NCBI GenBank assembly: GCA_002304835.1
Contig: DBPK01000002.1
Coordinates: 1-64,000 of the forward strand
DNA from: Firmicutes bacterium UBA1422
GTDB taxonomy: Bacteria; Bacillota; Clostridia; Peptostreptococcales; Anaerovoracaceae
Direction of reading: 5' to 3'
DNA length: 64,000 bases
Below, in pieces: positions 40,654-49,347 of this stretch (within the stretch, counting starts at the first letter, position 1; every line of letters begins with the position of its first letter). The position numbers were made by a program, and so were the translations under genes. The notes under the pieces were generated by a model. It searched no databases. It was not told the DNA's origin and worked only from the letters and a program-made list of their open reading frames with translations.

Positions 40654-41874
40654 TTACAATTGTCTTAAATTATCTTTTAGTGTTTCAATTCCCTCTTCAG
40701 AAATAGCCAAGTAATATTTATGTGTTGTTGAACTTTTGCTATGTCCCATTTGGTTTGACAAAATATGTGCAGGTGTATTTAACAATGCTAAATTAGTTCC
40801 ATAAGTATGCCTAAGATTATGAAACTTAAATTCAATATTGTAGCTTTCTTTCAAAGGTCTGGCATGATGTTTTATTGCCCATTCCGTTTGTATTCTTCCA
40901 TTTGGTTGCGTATTTACCAGAGTAAGAGAAGACACTTTTCTGCCATCAATATTTATAATAAACTTTTCATTTTGGTCTCTCTGTTCCTCAAAAATAATTT
41001 CATACTCTATAATCTTTTCTTTCAGATCAAATAAATATTCCTGAAGAGGCTCAGGCATGAATACTTTTCTTTTGGCATTTACTGTCTTTAGTGGTAGCAG
41101 CTTCACAACACCATCTTGTGTTTTCAGTTGTTTCTCTACGAACAAGCAACCCTCTTCAAAATCAACACAATCCCATGTCAACCCATAACATTCTGCAATT
41201 CTTAACCCTGTATATTTTCCAATCAGATATGCTGTCTCAACAGGTTTTCCTTTGAAATATTTATCCATGATCGCAAGTTCTTCTTTGCTATAAGCAACAA
41301 TCTCTTTTACATCTATTGATCTCTTTGGTGGCATTGTAATTCTTCCATTTTTATTCACACACAGTTTATTGTAATCATCTACATGCAAATAATTCCTTGA
41401 ATATGCCTGTCCAAATATCAAATAGAATTGTTTTAAAAAAGCTTCAACATAACCATAAGCCAAGTGATAAACATAGTATAGTTCTGCAAGGTAATCATTA
41501 ACCTCTGCAACAGAAATATCATCAATATACTTACTACCAAATCTATCCAAAAGGTAGTTCTTCCAGAGACTGTCCTGTTTCTTTTTAGTTGCAAAGGCTT
41601 TTCCATTCCTGCCCTTTTCACAGTATTCCCTATAAACCTCTTCAACAGTTTTCCTTATTCGTTTTTTAGGTTGCGGCATCTGCATCCTTACCTTTTCCAT
41701 AGCTATTGCTTTTTCTCTTGCCGCTGCCGCTTGCTTTTCTGTCTTATAAGGCTTACCAGCTTCATTTCTTACTCTCTTTTGGGCTTTGCGTTTCCCATCA
41801 ACTGTAACAATAAACCTATAGCCCCATGTGCCATCAGGCAACTGGAAAACTCCTGAATATTGTTGTTTTCCCAT
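40654..41874 (-). CDS. int: Tyrosine-recombinase integrase
   Basis: A 406-residue phage/ICE-type integrase. N-terminal arm-binding domain (GVFQLPDGTWGYRFIVTVDGKRKAQKRV, residues 6-33), SAM-like core-binding domain (about 75-185) and C-terminal catalytic domain. The catalytic set is R in TGLRIAECYG, H-x-x-R in FHNLRHTYG and the H...Y pair in MGHSKSSTTHKYYLA (tyrosine about 391). GGAGGTTTTT precedes ATG. It faces inward from the right end, 216 bases from attR, as usual for integrase next to its att site. Confidence 0.95.
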   Translation of the reverse strand: MGKQQYSGVFQLPDGTWGYRFIVTVDGKRKAQKRVRNEAGKPYKTEKQAAAAREKAIAMEKVRMQMPQPKKRIRKTVEEVYREYCEKGRNGKAFATKKKQDSLWKNYLLDRFGSKYIDDISVAEVNDYLAELYYVYHLAYGYVEAFLKQFYLIFGQAYSRNYLHVDDYNKLCVNKNGRITMPPKRSIDVKEIVAYSKEELAIMDKYFKGKPVETAYLIGKYTGLRIAECYGLTWDCVDFEEGCLFVEKQLKTQDGVVKLLPLKTVNAKRKVFMPEPLQEYLFDLKEKIIEYEIIFEEQRDQNEKFIINIDGRKVSSLTLVNTQPNGRIQTEWAIKHHARPLKESYNIEFKFHNLRHTYGTNLALLNTPAHILSNQMGHSKSSTTHKYYLAISEEGIETLKDNLRQL

Positions 41875-41900
41875 AATAAAAACCTCCTAATGTATATCTT

Positions 41901-41982
41901 TTGTTGTCCTCCAACATTTAAAACACATCAGGAAGTTATTCTTTTAGGATATATTCTTATTAAAAAGATGTTAAAAAGATGT
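41901..41982. repeat. Repeats near the right end of the element
   Basis: One TTGTTGTCCT (41901-41910) matches the five left-end copies. Two head-to-tail copies of TAAAAAGATGT (41961-41971, 41972-41982) match, inverted, the left-end string TTAACATCTTTTA (34339-34351). These are candidate integrase or excisionase sites. The 216 bases between int and attR hold no gene. Confidence 0.5.
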
Positions 41983-42090
41983 TAAAAGGTTGTTTACTTC
42001 TTGCATTGATTTTGCTATATTCTTGATAGAGTCTGTTAGTTAAATCTCTCATATCTAATCTAAATTCACGAGCGAAGCGAAGTGAATTAC

Positions 42091-42144
42091 GAAGCTAGAC
42101 ACGGCAAGGCCTTCGAAGGACTGCTAAAGAGGTATTTTAAATAA
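42091..42144. other. Right attachment region (attR), displaced rbr 3' end
   Basis: This 54-base copy of the rbr end still reads [17 protein letters not shown] and a stop codon but has no start. Immediately before it the sequence departs from rbr. It is probably the original chromosomal end of the gene, with its terminator 18 bases further on. Confidence 0.75.
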
Positions 42145-42161
42145 AATACGTTTCACTATTC

Positions 42162-42190
42162 AAAAAGTGTAGCCTATGCTACACTTTTTT
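42162..42190. terminator. Original rbr terminator (displaced)
   Basis: Stem AAAAAGTGTAGC / GCTACACTTTTT with loop CTAT, then TTG. Placed 18 bases after the displaced rbr end; it can also serve the convergent NimA-like gene. Confidence 0.85.
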
Positions 42191-42230
42191 GATGTTTTGA
42201 TAATTATTTTTAAACGGCTCTATTACTACC

Positions 42231-42713
42231 TTATTTTTTTACCAGTTCTGAAGCTTCTTTGCCTGTCATATGATCTACTTCTATCTCCACCATATGAAAG
42301 TGTTTGAACTCTTTTTCTATCTCTGTTTTTCGTCCTTCCACCTGCTTTGGGGAATATTTTTCTGCCAGCTTCTCAATGGCTTTTCTCTTTTCTGTCTCAT
42401 CATGAAGCACTCGTGCCCTTCCGAAACAAATGACGCTCCTGAAATATGTGGTGTATTCCTCCGGAACTATCTGATCTTTATCTATGACACAAAATGATAC
42501 TTTGCTTTGCCTTTCTATGGCATCCAGCTTATGCCCCGATTTAGCACAATGAAAAAATATCTTCGAATCATAATAAATATAACTTACAGGTACCGCATAG
42601 GGGTAATCATTGTCACCCGCCACAGCCAGTACTCCGGATTTTCCTCTTTCAAGAACTGCCTTGGCATCTTCAATTGACATCAGTTGCTTTTTTCTGCGCA
42701 TTTCTCTAAACAT
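42231..42713 (-). CDS. Pyridoxamine 5'-phosphate oxidase-like flavin protein (NimA type)
   Basis: A 160-residue split-barrel flavin-binding protein beginning MFREMRRKKQLMS, like the nitroimidazole-resistance (NimA) branch of the PNPOx family. The pattern GVLAVAGDNDYPYAVPVSYIY and IFFHCAKSGHKLDAI is diagnostic (histidines of FHCAKSGHK near residue 54-62). Such proteins bind FMN or heme and reduce small compounds; real substrate unknown. It is convergent with rbr's old end, in ordinary chromosomal context. Confidence 0.88.
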   Translation of the reverse strand: MFREMRRKKQLMSIEDAKAVLERGKSGVLAVAGDNDYPYAVPVSYIYYDSKIFFHCAKSGHKLDAIERQSKVSFCVIDKDQIVPEEYTTYFRSVICFGRARVLHDETEKRKAIEKLAEKYSPKQVEGRKTEIEKEFKHFHMVEIEVDHMTGKEASELVKK

Positions 42714-42947
42714 CAGGCTCCCTCCTTTTTCAGCTTTTTTATGACTGATACTGTCAAAAAATACATCACTGTTATTATCTTTTAAATAAAAAGTTTTGTC
42801 AACGGCTTAAAATAACCGTCCCATTTTACCGTTGCAAAAACCGCTTTACAGTAGTAACATAGAAGAGTATAAAAAAAACAAAATATCATATTTGAGCCTT
42901 TTGGCATCAAAAAACTAAAAACCGAAACCGAAAGAGAGGAAAGCAGA

Positions 42948-44012
42948 ATGAATTTTCCTGTAACAAAGACAACTTCACCTAAGGCAAAACCCGATCCAAA
43001 CAACCTGAAATTCGGCACAGTTTTCACCGACCACATGTTCATTATGGAATATGCGGAGGGAAAGGGCTGGCACGACGGAAGGATCGTTCCCTATGGTCCT
43101 CTTCAGATGGATCCCGCCACAGTGGTCTTTCATTATGCACAGGAAATGTTCGAAGGACTGAAAGCCTACAAAACAAAGGAGGGCAAAGTCCAGCTTTTCA
43201 GACCCGAAATGAATGCCAAAAGAACAAACAAAACCAACGAAAGGCTATGCATCCCCACCATAGATGAAGGTGTTTTCGTGGACGCAGTATGTCAGATCGT
43301 CAAAACAGATGCAGACTGGATACCCGAAAAAGAAGGGACTTCCCTTTATATAAGACCTTTTATAATCGCAGACGAGCCCTTCATAGGTGTGCGTCCTTCA
43401 AAGCATTACAAATTCATGATAATCCTAAGCCCCGTGGGACCCTACTATGCCGGCGGACTTGCTCCGACCAAAATATTCGTGGAAGACAAATATGTCAGAG
43501 CGGCCCTCGGCGGCACCGGAGAAGCCAAGTGCGGAGGCAACTATGCTGCAGGACTAAAAGCACAGGAAGAAGCCGCTGCCCGGGGCTATGAACAGATCCT
43601 GTGGCTGGACGGCATGGAAAGAAAGTATGTGGAAGAGATCGGAACTTCAAATGCTTTTTTCATAATAGATGATGAAGTAATAACGCCTCCCCTGGAGGGC
43701 ACCATCCTTCCCGGCATAACCAGGGCTTCAGTAATAGAAATACTCAAGGACAAAGGTCATAAAGTTTCAGAAAAAAAACTCACCATAGATGAAGTGACGG
43801 CAGCCCACAAAAAAGGAACTTTCCGTGAAATGTTCGCGGCGGGCACCGCTGCAGTTATCTCTCCGGTAGGAGAGCTCTGCTACAAAGAAGAAAAAATGGT
43901 CATAAACGGCGGAGGCATCGGCCCCGTGGCCAGATACGTCTACGATACCATCTACGGCATACAGACAGGCACAGTCGAAGACAAAAAAGGATGGATCACG
44001 GAAGTGAAATAA
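42948..44012 (+). CDS. ilvE: Branched-chain amino acid aminotransferase
   Basis: A 354-residue PLP fold-type IV aminotransferase for leucine, isoleucine and valine synthesis or breakdown. The length and motifs fit the bacterial/eukaryotic BCAT-II form: YGPLQMDPATVVFHYAQEMFEGLKAYK, RPFI, GGNYAAGLKAQ, then EIGTSNAFFI and the FAAGTAAVISPVG end. AGAGAGGAAAG precedes ATG. No leader peptide or T-box is apparent in the 234-base upstream region. It is followed by a Nat-type transporter start 50 bases after its stop. Confidence 0.93.
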   Translation: MNFPVTKTTSPKAKPDPNNLKFGTVFTDHMFIMEYAEGKGWHDGRIVPYGPLQMDPATVVFHYAQEMFEGLKAYKTKEGKVQLFRPEMNAKRTNKTNERLCIPTIDEGVFVDAVCQIVKTDADWIPEKEGTSLYIRPFIIADEPFIGVRPSKHYKFMIILSPVGPYYAGGLAPTKIFVEDKYVRAALGGTGEAKCGGNYAAGLKAQEEAAARGYEQILWLDGMERKYVEEIGTSNAFFIIDDEVITPPLEGTILPGITRASVIEILKDKGHKVSEKKLTIDEVTAAHKKGTFREMFAAGTAAVISPVGELCYKEEKMVINGGGIGPVARYVYDTIYGIQTGTVEDKKGWITEVK

Positions 44013-44062
44013 GTGCTTTGCCTGAAAAATATGATTTCAGAGTTTTGTTATCAGGAGTTCAT

Positions 44063-44992
44063 ATGGAATTAAAAGTAAAAGATATAACAAAAAATTTCGG
44101 TGATAACGAGGTCCTTAAGGGAATATCTTTTTCGGCCCGTGCCGGAGAGGCCTTCGGTCTTCTGGGCCGTAACGGCGCCGGAAAAACCACCACCATGCGA
44201 ATAATATTGGGAATATTCAAATCGGATTCCGGGATCATAGAGGTCGACGGGATACCTTTTGATGACAAGAATATCTCAACGGGATACATGCCTGAGGAAA
44301 AAGGTCTTTATCCCAAAGTGAAGATCGCAGATCAGCTCATATATTTTGCCATGCTCAAGGGCATGAAAAGAAACTCGGCAAAAACAGCCGTAGAAAAATG
44401 GCTGGCCAAACTCGATATGAGCCGGTATTACGGCACCAAGCTCATGAACCTGAGCAAAGGTAACCAGCAGAAAATACAGCTGGCAGCTGCGCTTTTGCAC
44501 GAACCGGACCTTATCATCCTGGACGAGCCCTTTTCGGGCCTGGATCCCGTGAACGCTTCCGTTCTTGAGAATATAATAAAGGAACTTATCAGCGAAGGCA
44601 GAACCGTCATCTTCTCCAGCCATCAGATGAACTATATAGAATCCTTCTGCAACGAGATCGCCATATTAAAGGGCGGCAAAATAGTTGTGGACGGCGGCAT
44701 CCCCGAAATAAAAAGAAGTTATCCAAGAGACAGGATCGTTTTGAGTGCGGGGGACAAAAAGGCTGTAAGCGACCATATCATATCTTCCATGGCCGACCTT
44801 ACAGTATCAGCTCCCGTGATAAAAGACGGGCAGATGCAGATAAAACTCAAAGATAAAGATATGAAAAATGAGTTTTTCAGGCGGATCGCCACCTCGGATA
44901 TGGATATCGACGGAATTTATGTGAAAGAACCTTCTCTCACCGATATTTTTGTGGATCACACAGAAGATAAGGAAGGGAGGGAAACTCAATGA
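44063..44992 (+). CDS. ABC transporter ATP-binding protein (NatA-like)
   Basis: A 309-residue ABC ATPase with Walker A GRNGAGKTTT (about residue 39), signature LSKGNQQKIQ and Walker B LIILDEPFSGLDP. The extra C-terminal region (about 220-309) is typical of DrrA/NatA-type exporters. Start 44063 follows AGGAGTT; a longer frame into ilvE is not needed. ATGA overlap with the downstream permease shows coupling. The pair probably exports sodium, a lipid or a drug; the substrate is not shown. Confidence 0.88.
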   Translation: MELKVKDITKNFGDNEVLKGISFSARAGEAFGLLGRNGAGKTTTMRIILGIFKSDSGIIEVDGIPFDDKNISTGYMPEEKGLYPKVKIADQLIYFAMLKGMKRNSAKTAVEKWLAKLDMSRYYGTKLMNLSKGNQQKIQLAAALLHEPDLIILDEPFSGLDPVNASVLENIIKELISEGRTVIFSSHQMNYIESFCNEIAILKGGKIVVDGGIPEIKRSYPRDRIVLSAGDKKAVSDHIISSMADLTVSAPVIKDGQMQIKLKDKDMKNEFFRRIATSDMDIDGIYVKEPSLTDIFVDHTEDKEGRETQ

Positions 44993-46221
44993 AACAGTTC
45001 ATGACCGTTTTCGGCTTCGAATACAAAAACCTTCTAAAAAATAAATTCTTTCTTGTAACCACCCTGCTGCTTATCCTGGCTGCTGCAGTTTTCTTTTCTT
45101 TCCCGCGTTTCTTTGATAACGGGGGTGAGAAAAAAAGCAGCATGGCCTTCAGCGGTATAGAACAAAATCAGCAGGAAACCCTGGAAAAAACCTTTGAAAA
45201 AGCCTTTCCGGACAAAAAAATCGTATTTACTGATCTTTCCATAAAAGAGCTAAAAAAAGCAGTTGAAAAGGAGAAGTACGACAGTGCAGTCTTTCTGACG
45301 GGTCCTGCTTCCTATGCTTATATTGCCAAAAACATAGCCATCACAGATACCACCGGTGAGACATTAAAAAGCATATTGAAGACCCGATACGAATTTTCGG
45401 AAATGATAATGCAGGGTATACCTCCGGACAAAGCCGGAGAAATAATATCCAGTTCCGTTTCGGCAAAGATAATAACCATCGGCAAAGACCAGACCAGCAG
45501 TTTCTTTTATACCTATGTCCTGATCTTCGCCCTTTATATGATAATCATACTTTACGGACAGCTGGTGGCCACCAATGTTGCCACAGAAAAAAGTTCCCGA
45601 GTGATGGAGATACTTATAACTTCAGCCAAAACGAACCATCTTATTTTCGGTAAAATAATAGGCACCGGTTTGGCGGGACTTTCCCAGGCAGTATCTATTT
45701 TTGCGGCGGTATTTATTTTCTGCCGGATCAACCTGTCCTTCTGGGAAGATAATTTCGTGATAAAAACCGTGGCGGACATGCCGGCGGATATAATGATCTA
45801 TGCCTTTATCTTTTCCCTTTTGGGATACTTCATATATGCTTTTATGTATGGGGCCATCGCTTCCCTTGCCAGCCGTACAGAAGACATAAATACAACTATT
45901 ATGCCGGTGACTTTCATCCTTATCGCCGCCTTTGCAGTTGTAATTTTTGCCATGAACACAGGAGATGTGGACTCCATGCTGATGGTTGTCTGCTCCCATT
46001 TCCCGCTGACTTCCCCCATGGCCATGTTCGTAAGGATCTCCATGGGCGATGTCGCCGCCTTGGAAATAGCTTTGTCCATTATTATTCTGTTCGTTTCGGT
46101 GGTGCTGACGGGCTATCTGGCCACGGCCATATACCGGGTCGGTGTTCTCCTTTACGGAAAGCCTCCCAAAATAAGCGAAGTTTTCAAAATAGCAGTTTCG
46201 AAAAAAGACAACCCGTATTGA
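44989..46221 (+). CDS. ABC-2 type permease (NatB-like)
   Basis: A 410-residue ABC-2 membrane protein. One N-terminal helix (about 20-40), a large extracytoplasmic domain (45-170), then five C-terminal helices from about 175, including the block VATNVATEKSSRVMEILITSAKTNHLIFGKI found in NatB permeases. It partners the overlapping ATPase. NatAB of Bacillus exports sodium; the actual substrate here is open. Confidence 0.88.
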   Translation: MKQFMTVFGFEYKNLLKNKFFLVTTLLLILAAAVFFSFPRFFDNGGEKKSSMAFSGIEQNQQETLEKTFEKAFPDKKIVFTDLSIKELKKAVEKEKYDSAVFLTGPASYAYIAKNIAITDTTGETLKSILKTRYEFSEMIMQGIPPDKAGEIISSSVSAKIITIGKDQTSSFFYTYVLIFALYMIIILYGQLVATNVATEKSSRVMEILITSAKTNHLIFGKIIGTGLAGLSQAVSIFAAVFIFCRINLSFWEDNFVIKTVADMPADIMIYAFIFSLLGYFIYAFMYGAIASLASRTEDINTTIMPVTFILIAAFAVVIFAMNTGDVDSMLMVVCSHFPLTSPMAMFVRISMGDVAALEIALSIIILFVSVVLTGYLATAIYRVGVLLYGKPPKISEVFKIAVSKKDNPY

Positions 46222-46242
46222 TAATAGATCAGATGTAAATCA

Positions 46243-46277
46243 AAAGGGAAGAGCGGATATCCGCCCTTTCCTTTTTT
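46243..46277 (+). terminator. Terminator of the NatAB-like genes
   Basis: Core palindrome GCGGATATCCGC (46253-46264) with flanking GGAA/TTCC pairing and a T6 run. Lies 20 bases after the permease stop, before the convergent zinc-ribbon gene. Confidence 0.75.
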
Positions 46278-46295
46278 GTCTTTTCGTATTTTTTT

Positions 46296-47708
46296 CTATT
46301 GGAGCCAGCCGTAGTCCATGTACTGAACCATGTCCTCCCCGTAATCGTAGCTGCACCATGCCACCTTGCCTCCCAGCTCATAAAGGGTACGCCAGCTGTC
46401 CAGGCCGTTTTCAACAAGGGTCGGTTCGCCGGTGCTTATATCCATGCTGTATATGGAATTCGAATAATCAAATATCTGGGAATTTTCATTATACTTGTAT
46501 TCATCAATGGTCAGGTAGTATATCTTCTCTCCTGTGAATGTCGATGTGAATCCGTAGCCCTTGATGGCCTTGTCATCGGTTATGACTTTTGAACCGCCGG
46601 ACTCCATATCATATTTTGTGAATATCAGATATTTGGGATCTTCATCTCCCTCTTCTCTGGCATAATAAAGCTCGCTGCCGCTTATGCCCAGGATCCCCTG
46701 AAGGCCTTCACAGGTCAGTATTTCCTCTTTTTCCTTCTCTGCCATTTCCATCCTGCACAAGGTGTATTCCATTTCAATTTCATCATAAGTGGAATAATAA
46801 AGATATCCTTCATGCATACCCAGTAGGTTGTTTACCCCCTGTATCAGACGATTGCTGGAAAGCCCGTCCAGATTTGCGGAAAAGACATCATTGATCATGT
46901 CATCATTCTCGTCATTCATATAATATATGGATTCTCCCTCTATGAAGTAGTTCTGCACATTTTTGATGAGGGTCTTTTTATCGCCGGTCTTGGTATTTAC
47001 CATATAAAGGTTTCGGTTGAAATTCTCTTCACTGGTATCTTCTGCTGTGAAGTAAAGATCATCACCATTCATTTGAAGCTGATATGGGAAATTGAGATTA
47101 TCTTCCACCGTAGTCTCGTTTGAGAACTCTGTATCCGTTCTCGATATCTCGCCGTCATAATAGTTGGCATAATAAAGATTGTCTCCGTTCATTATTATAC
47201 CGTTGCCGTTATAAAAGTTCCCCATATTCATCCCCTCATCGGAGCCGCCGAAAACATCGAAGACTTTTATGAGAAGGAATGCTACAGCTGCCAGAAGCAA
47301 AGCGACCACGACCGCAACTATTATTATGATCAGTTTTTTATTGCTTTTCTTTTGGCGGACAGGCGGTCTGTAATATCCGCCATTGGGAGGTTGTCCTGCT
47401 CCCGGGGGCGGCGGATCGGTTGGAGCTTCCGGTGCCTGCGCAGGTTCTTTTGGCGATTCCACTGCCGCTGCCGGTTCTTTTGGCGGTTCCACTGCCGCTG
47501 CCGGTTCTTTTGGCGGTTCCACTGCCGCTGCCGGTTCCTTCGGAGTCTCAGGCTCTGCTTCTTTTACCGGTTCTTCAGGTTTGATTTCTTCCTTTGACTT
47601 TTCCTCTTGGGCAGAAGCATCGTCTCCTCCAAAAGTCACATCCGCACCACAGTACCGACAGAACTTGGAATTGTCTTCTATTTCTTTCCCGCAATTTTTA
47701 CAAAACAT
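46296..47708 (-). CDS. Zinc-ribbon membrane protein with beta-propeller-like exterior (DUF5050 type)
   Basis: A 470-residue protein. N-terminal zinc ribbon (MFCKNCGKEIEDNSKFCRYC, cysteines 3, 6, 17, 20), a proline/alanine/glutamate linker with three perfect-phase repeats of PKEPAAAVEP (about 55-90), one membrane helix (KLIIIIVAVVVALLLAAVAFLL, about 125-148) and a large exported domain of repeated GDNLYYAN/GDDLYFTAED-type strands as in DUF5050 propellers. The zinc ribbon should face the cytoplasm and the propeller the outside. Likely a sensor or binding protein; function unknown. Confidence 0.8.
   Translation of the reverse strand: MFCKNCGKEIEDNSKFCRYCGADVTFGGDDASAQEEKSKEEIKPEEPVKEAEPETPKEPAAAVEPPKEPAAAVEPPKEPAAAVESPKEPAQAPEAPTDPPPPGAGQPPNGGYYRPPVRQKKSNKKLIIIIVAVVVALLLAAVAFLLIKVFDVFGGSDEGMNMGNFYNGNGIIMNGDNLYYANYYDGEISRTDTEFSNETTVEDNLNFPYQLQMNGDDLYFTAEDTSEENFNRNLYMVNTKTGDKKTLIKNVQNYFIEGESIYYMNDENDDMINDVFSANLDGLSSNRLIQGVNNLLGMHEGYLYYSTYDEIEMEYTLCRMEMAEKEKEEILTCEGLQGILGISGSELYYAREEGDEDPKYLIFTKYDMESGGSKVITDDKAIKGYGFTSTFTGEKIYYLTIDEYKYNENSQIFDYSNSIYSMDISTGEPTLVENGLDSWRTLYELGGKVAWCSYDYGEDMVQYMDYGWLQ
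47443..47544. repeat. Coding 30-bp tandem repeats
   Basis: Three consecutive 30-base units (47443, 47473, 47503) starting GGTTCTTTTGGCG and ending ACTGCCGCTGCC differ at only one base, plus a partial fourth unit. They encode the PKEPAAAVEP linker of the zinc-ribbon protein, and unit number probably varies by slippage. Confidence 0.9.
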
Positions 47709-47766
47709 AACCCTCTCCTTTTCTTGTTTTTATTATTGGCATTTTGTCCGCATCAGTCACATAAAA

Positions 47767-47835
47767 AAACAGTTCTATGCAAGCAACCGGCTCCCGGTAG
47801 TGGTGCCAGTATCACAAATGCAAAAAACTGTCTGA
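47767..47835 (-). other. Structured leader/attenuator candidate upstream of the zinc-ribbon gene
   Basis: On the minus strand an outer stem ACAGTT / AACTGT and a TGCA pair enclose the perfect hairpin ACCGG-CTC-CCGGT; the structure ends in T7 and lies about 55 bases before the zinc-ribbon start. It could be an attenuator or a small RNA. The 269-base gap holds no gene. Confidence 0.35.
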
Positions 47836-47977
47836 AAAAACAGATACGGTTCTTTTCATAGATCCTCTCAAACTTTCGTATTTCAAGGCATTATACTTTT
47901 AATATATTAACCATATTATAATTGGCCGGGTTTGTCAATGGAATTGGGGGTGGATCAACAATATGACAGATCTCTTC

Positions 47978-48412
47978 TTAATAATACACCATTTGCTCTT
48001 TGTGGGCAACGTCACAGTAAATGCACCTGTATATCCTGTTTTCCCTGTCGGCCAGCAGGAAGGTGTGCTTTATTTCCTGCTCCGTGGAAGTTATGCATCT
48101 GGGATTGTGACAGCGTATCACATTAGTCAGTTTTTCCGGTAATTCAAGATTCTTCTTTTCATATAATTTTCCGTTTTCTACTATATTGATGGTTATGTTG
48201 GGATCTATGTATCCCAGCATATCCATGTCAAGGGTGATCATTTCATCGATTTTTATTATATCTTTCCTTCCGTATTTTGTGCTTCGGGCATTCTGAACTA
48301 TTGCCACGCTGCATTTCATTTTTTCCAGATGGAGCAGTCTGTATATATCCATTCCCCTGCCTGCTTTTATATGATCCAGCACTATACCTTTTTTTATTCC
48401 GTCTACATTCAT
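47978..48412 (-). CDS. pyrI: Aspartate carbamoyltransferase regulatory subunit
   Basis: A 144-residue PyrI. An N-terminal nucleotide effector domain ([25 protein letters not shown]) and a C-terminal zinc domain with four cysteines, C-x4-C (CHNPRC) and C-x2-C (CIYC). It binds PyrB catalytic trimers and gives ATP/CTP control. PyrI is absent from Bacillus but occurs in Clostridia. Its ATG overlaps the pyrB end by four bases. Last gene of the pyr operon. Confidence 0.95.
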   Translation of the reverse strand: MNVDGIKKGIVLDHIKAGRGMDIYRLLHLEKMKCSVAIVQNARSTKYGRKDIIKIDEMITLDMDMLGYIDPNITINIVENGKLYEKKNLELPEKLTNVIRCHNPRCITSTEQEIKHTFLLADRENRIYRCIYCDVAHKEQMVYY

Positions 48413-49347
48413 CTCCTCATCTCCTTCTCAAGACCCAGCAATGTCATGATAAGTGCCATCCTTATATATTTCCCGCAAAGAGCCTGCCTGAAATAGCAGG
48501 CCCTGGGGTCATCATCCACAACCACTGATATTTCATTGACCCTGGGCAGGGGATGCATTATGCAAAGATCCGGTTTCGCCGGTATTAGTTTTTCTGCATC
48601 GAGTATATAAGTATCTTTCAATCTTGCGTAGTCCTCTTCATTAAAAAACCTTTCCCGCTGCACCCTTGTCATATAAAGTACATCCAGATCGTCCATTACT
48701 TCCTCCATCTTTCTGACTTCCCTCCATGGGCAGCCGGACTTATCCAGTATCATCCTTATGTAGTCGGGAGCTCTAAGCTCCTCCGGTGAAATAAGAATAA
48801 ATTCATTCCCCAGATATTCGGACATGGCTTCTATCAGAGAATGTACAGTTCTTCCAAAACAGAGATCCCCGCATAATCCTATTACCATATCTCCCAGTCT
48901 TCCTTTTTCTGTCTTTATCGTCAGAAGATCCGTAAGTGTCTGAGTGGGATGAAAATGACCGCCGTCCCCGGCATTTATCACCGGCACTTCCGCCCTAGTG
49001 CAGGCAGCCTTGGGGGCTCCCTCCTTTGGATGTCTCATGGCTATTATGTCCGCATAAAAACTGACAGTTCTCACTGTATCACTTACACTTTCTCCCTTTG
49101 CCGCAGAACTGGAATCCGCCGATGAAAACCCGAGAACATTACCTCCCAGTTCTATCATGGCTGCTTCAAAGCTTAGCCTTGTCCTAGTGCTGGATTCAAA
49201 GAAAAGCGTTGCGAGTTTTTTGCCTCGGCAGACATCTTTATACTCCCCGGGGCACTCCATTATCCTTTGACCCAGGGCAAGCATAGCTTCCAGGTCTTCC
49301 CGGGTAATATCCCTGATGCTTATCAGGTTCCTTGTTTTTTTATTCAT
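48409..49347 (-). CDS. pyrB: Aspartate carbamoyltransferase catalytic subunit
   Basis: A 312-residue PyrB that condenses carbamoyl phosphate with aspartate. Carbamoyl-phosphate site [10 protein letters not shown] (about residues 52-61), the 80s loop with [17 protein letters not shown] and the C-terminal [10 protein letters not shown] aspartate-binding loop are all present. Works with the overlapping PyrI. Overlaps pyrE by eight bases. Confidence 0.97.
   Translation of the reverse strand: MNKKTRNLISIRDITREDLEAMLALGQRIMECPGEYKDVCRGKKLATLFFESSTRTRLSFEAAMIELGGNVLGFSSADSSSAAKGESVSDTVRTVSFYADIIAMRHPKEGAPKAACTRAEVPVINAGDGGHFHPTQTLTDLLTIKTEKGRLGDMVIGLCGDLCFGRTVHSLIEAMSEYLGNEFILISPEELRAPDYIRMILDKSGCPWREVRKMEEVMDDLDVLYMTRVQRERFFNEEDYARLKDTYILDAEKLIPAKPDLCIMHPLPRVNEISVVVDDDPRACYFRQALCGKYIRMALIMTLLGLEKEMRR

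Larger units (their letters stand above)
33961..42144. mobile_element. Integrative element inserted in the 3' end of rbr
   Basis: The last 54 bases of rbr (33961-34014) recur at 42091-42144, 44 of 54 identical and encoding [16 protein letters not shown] in both. Between them lie a tyrosine integrase facing inward from the right end, a serine recombinase, an XRE repressor, small ORFs of unknown role and cargo. The segment is AT richer than its flanks. Repeats that could be integrase arm sites occur at both ends. No relaxase, coupling protein or replication gene is visible, so it is best described as a genomic island or mobilizable-type element whose transfer mode is unknown. Confidence 0.85.

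Noticed and set aside
47443..47544. CRISPR array
   Set aside because: Repeats are directly adjacent without spacers and are in frame within a coding gene. No CRISPR array was seen elsewhere in the window.
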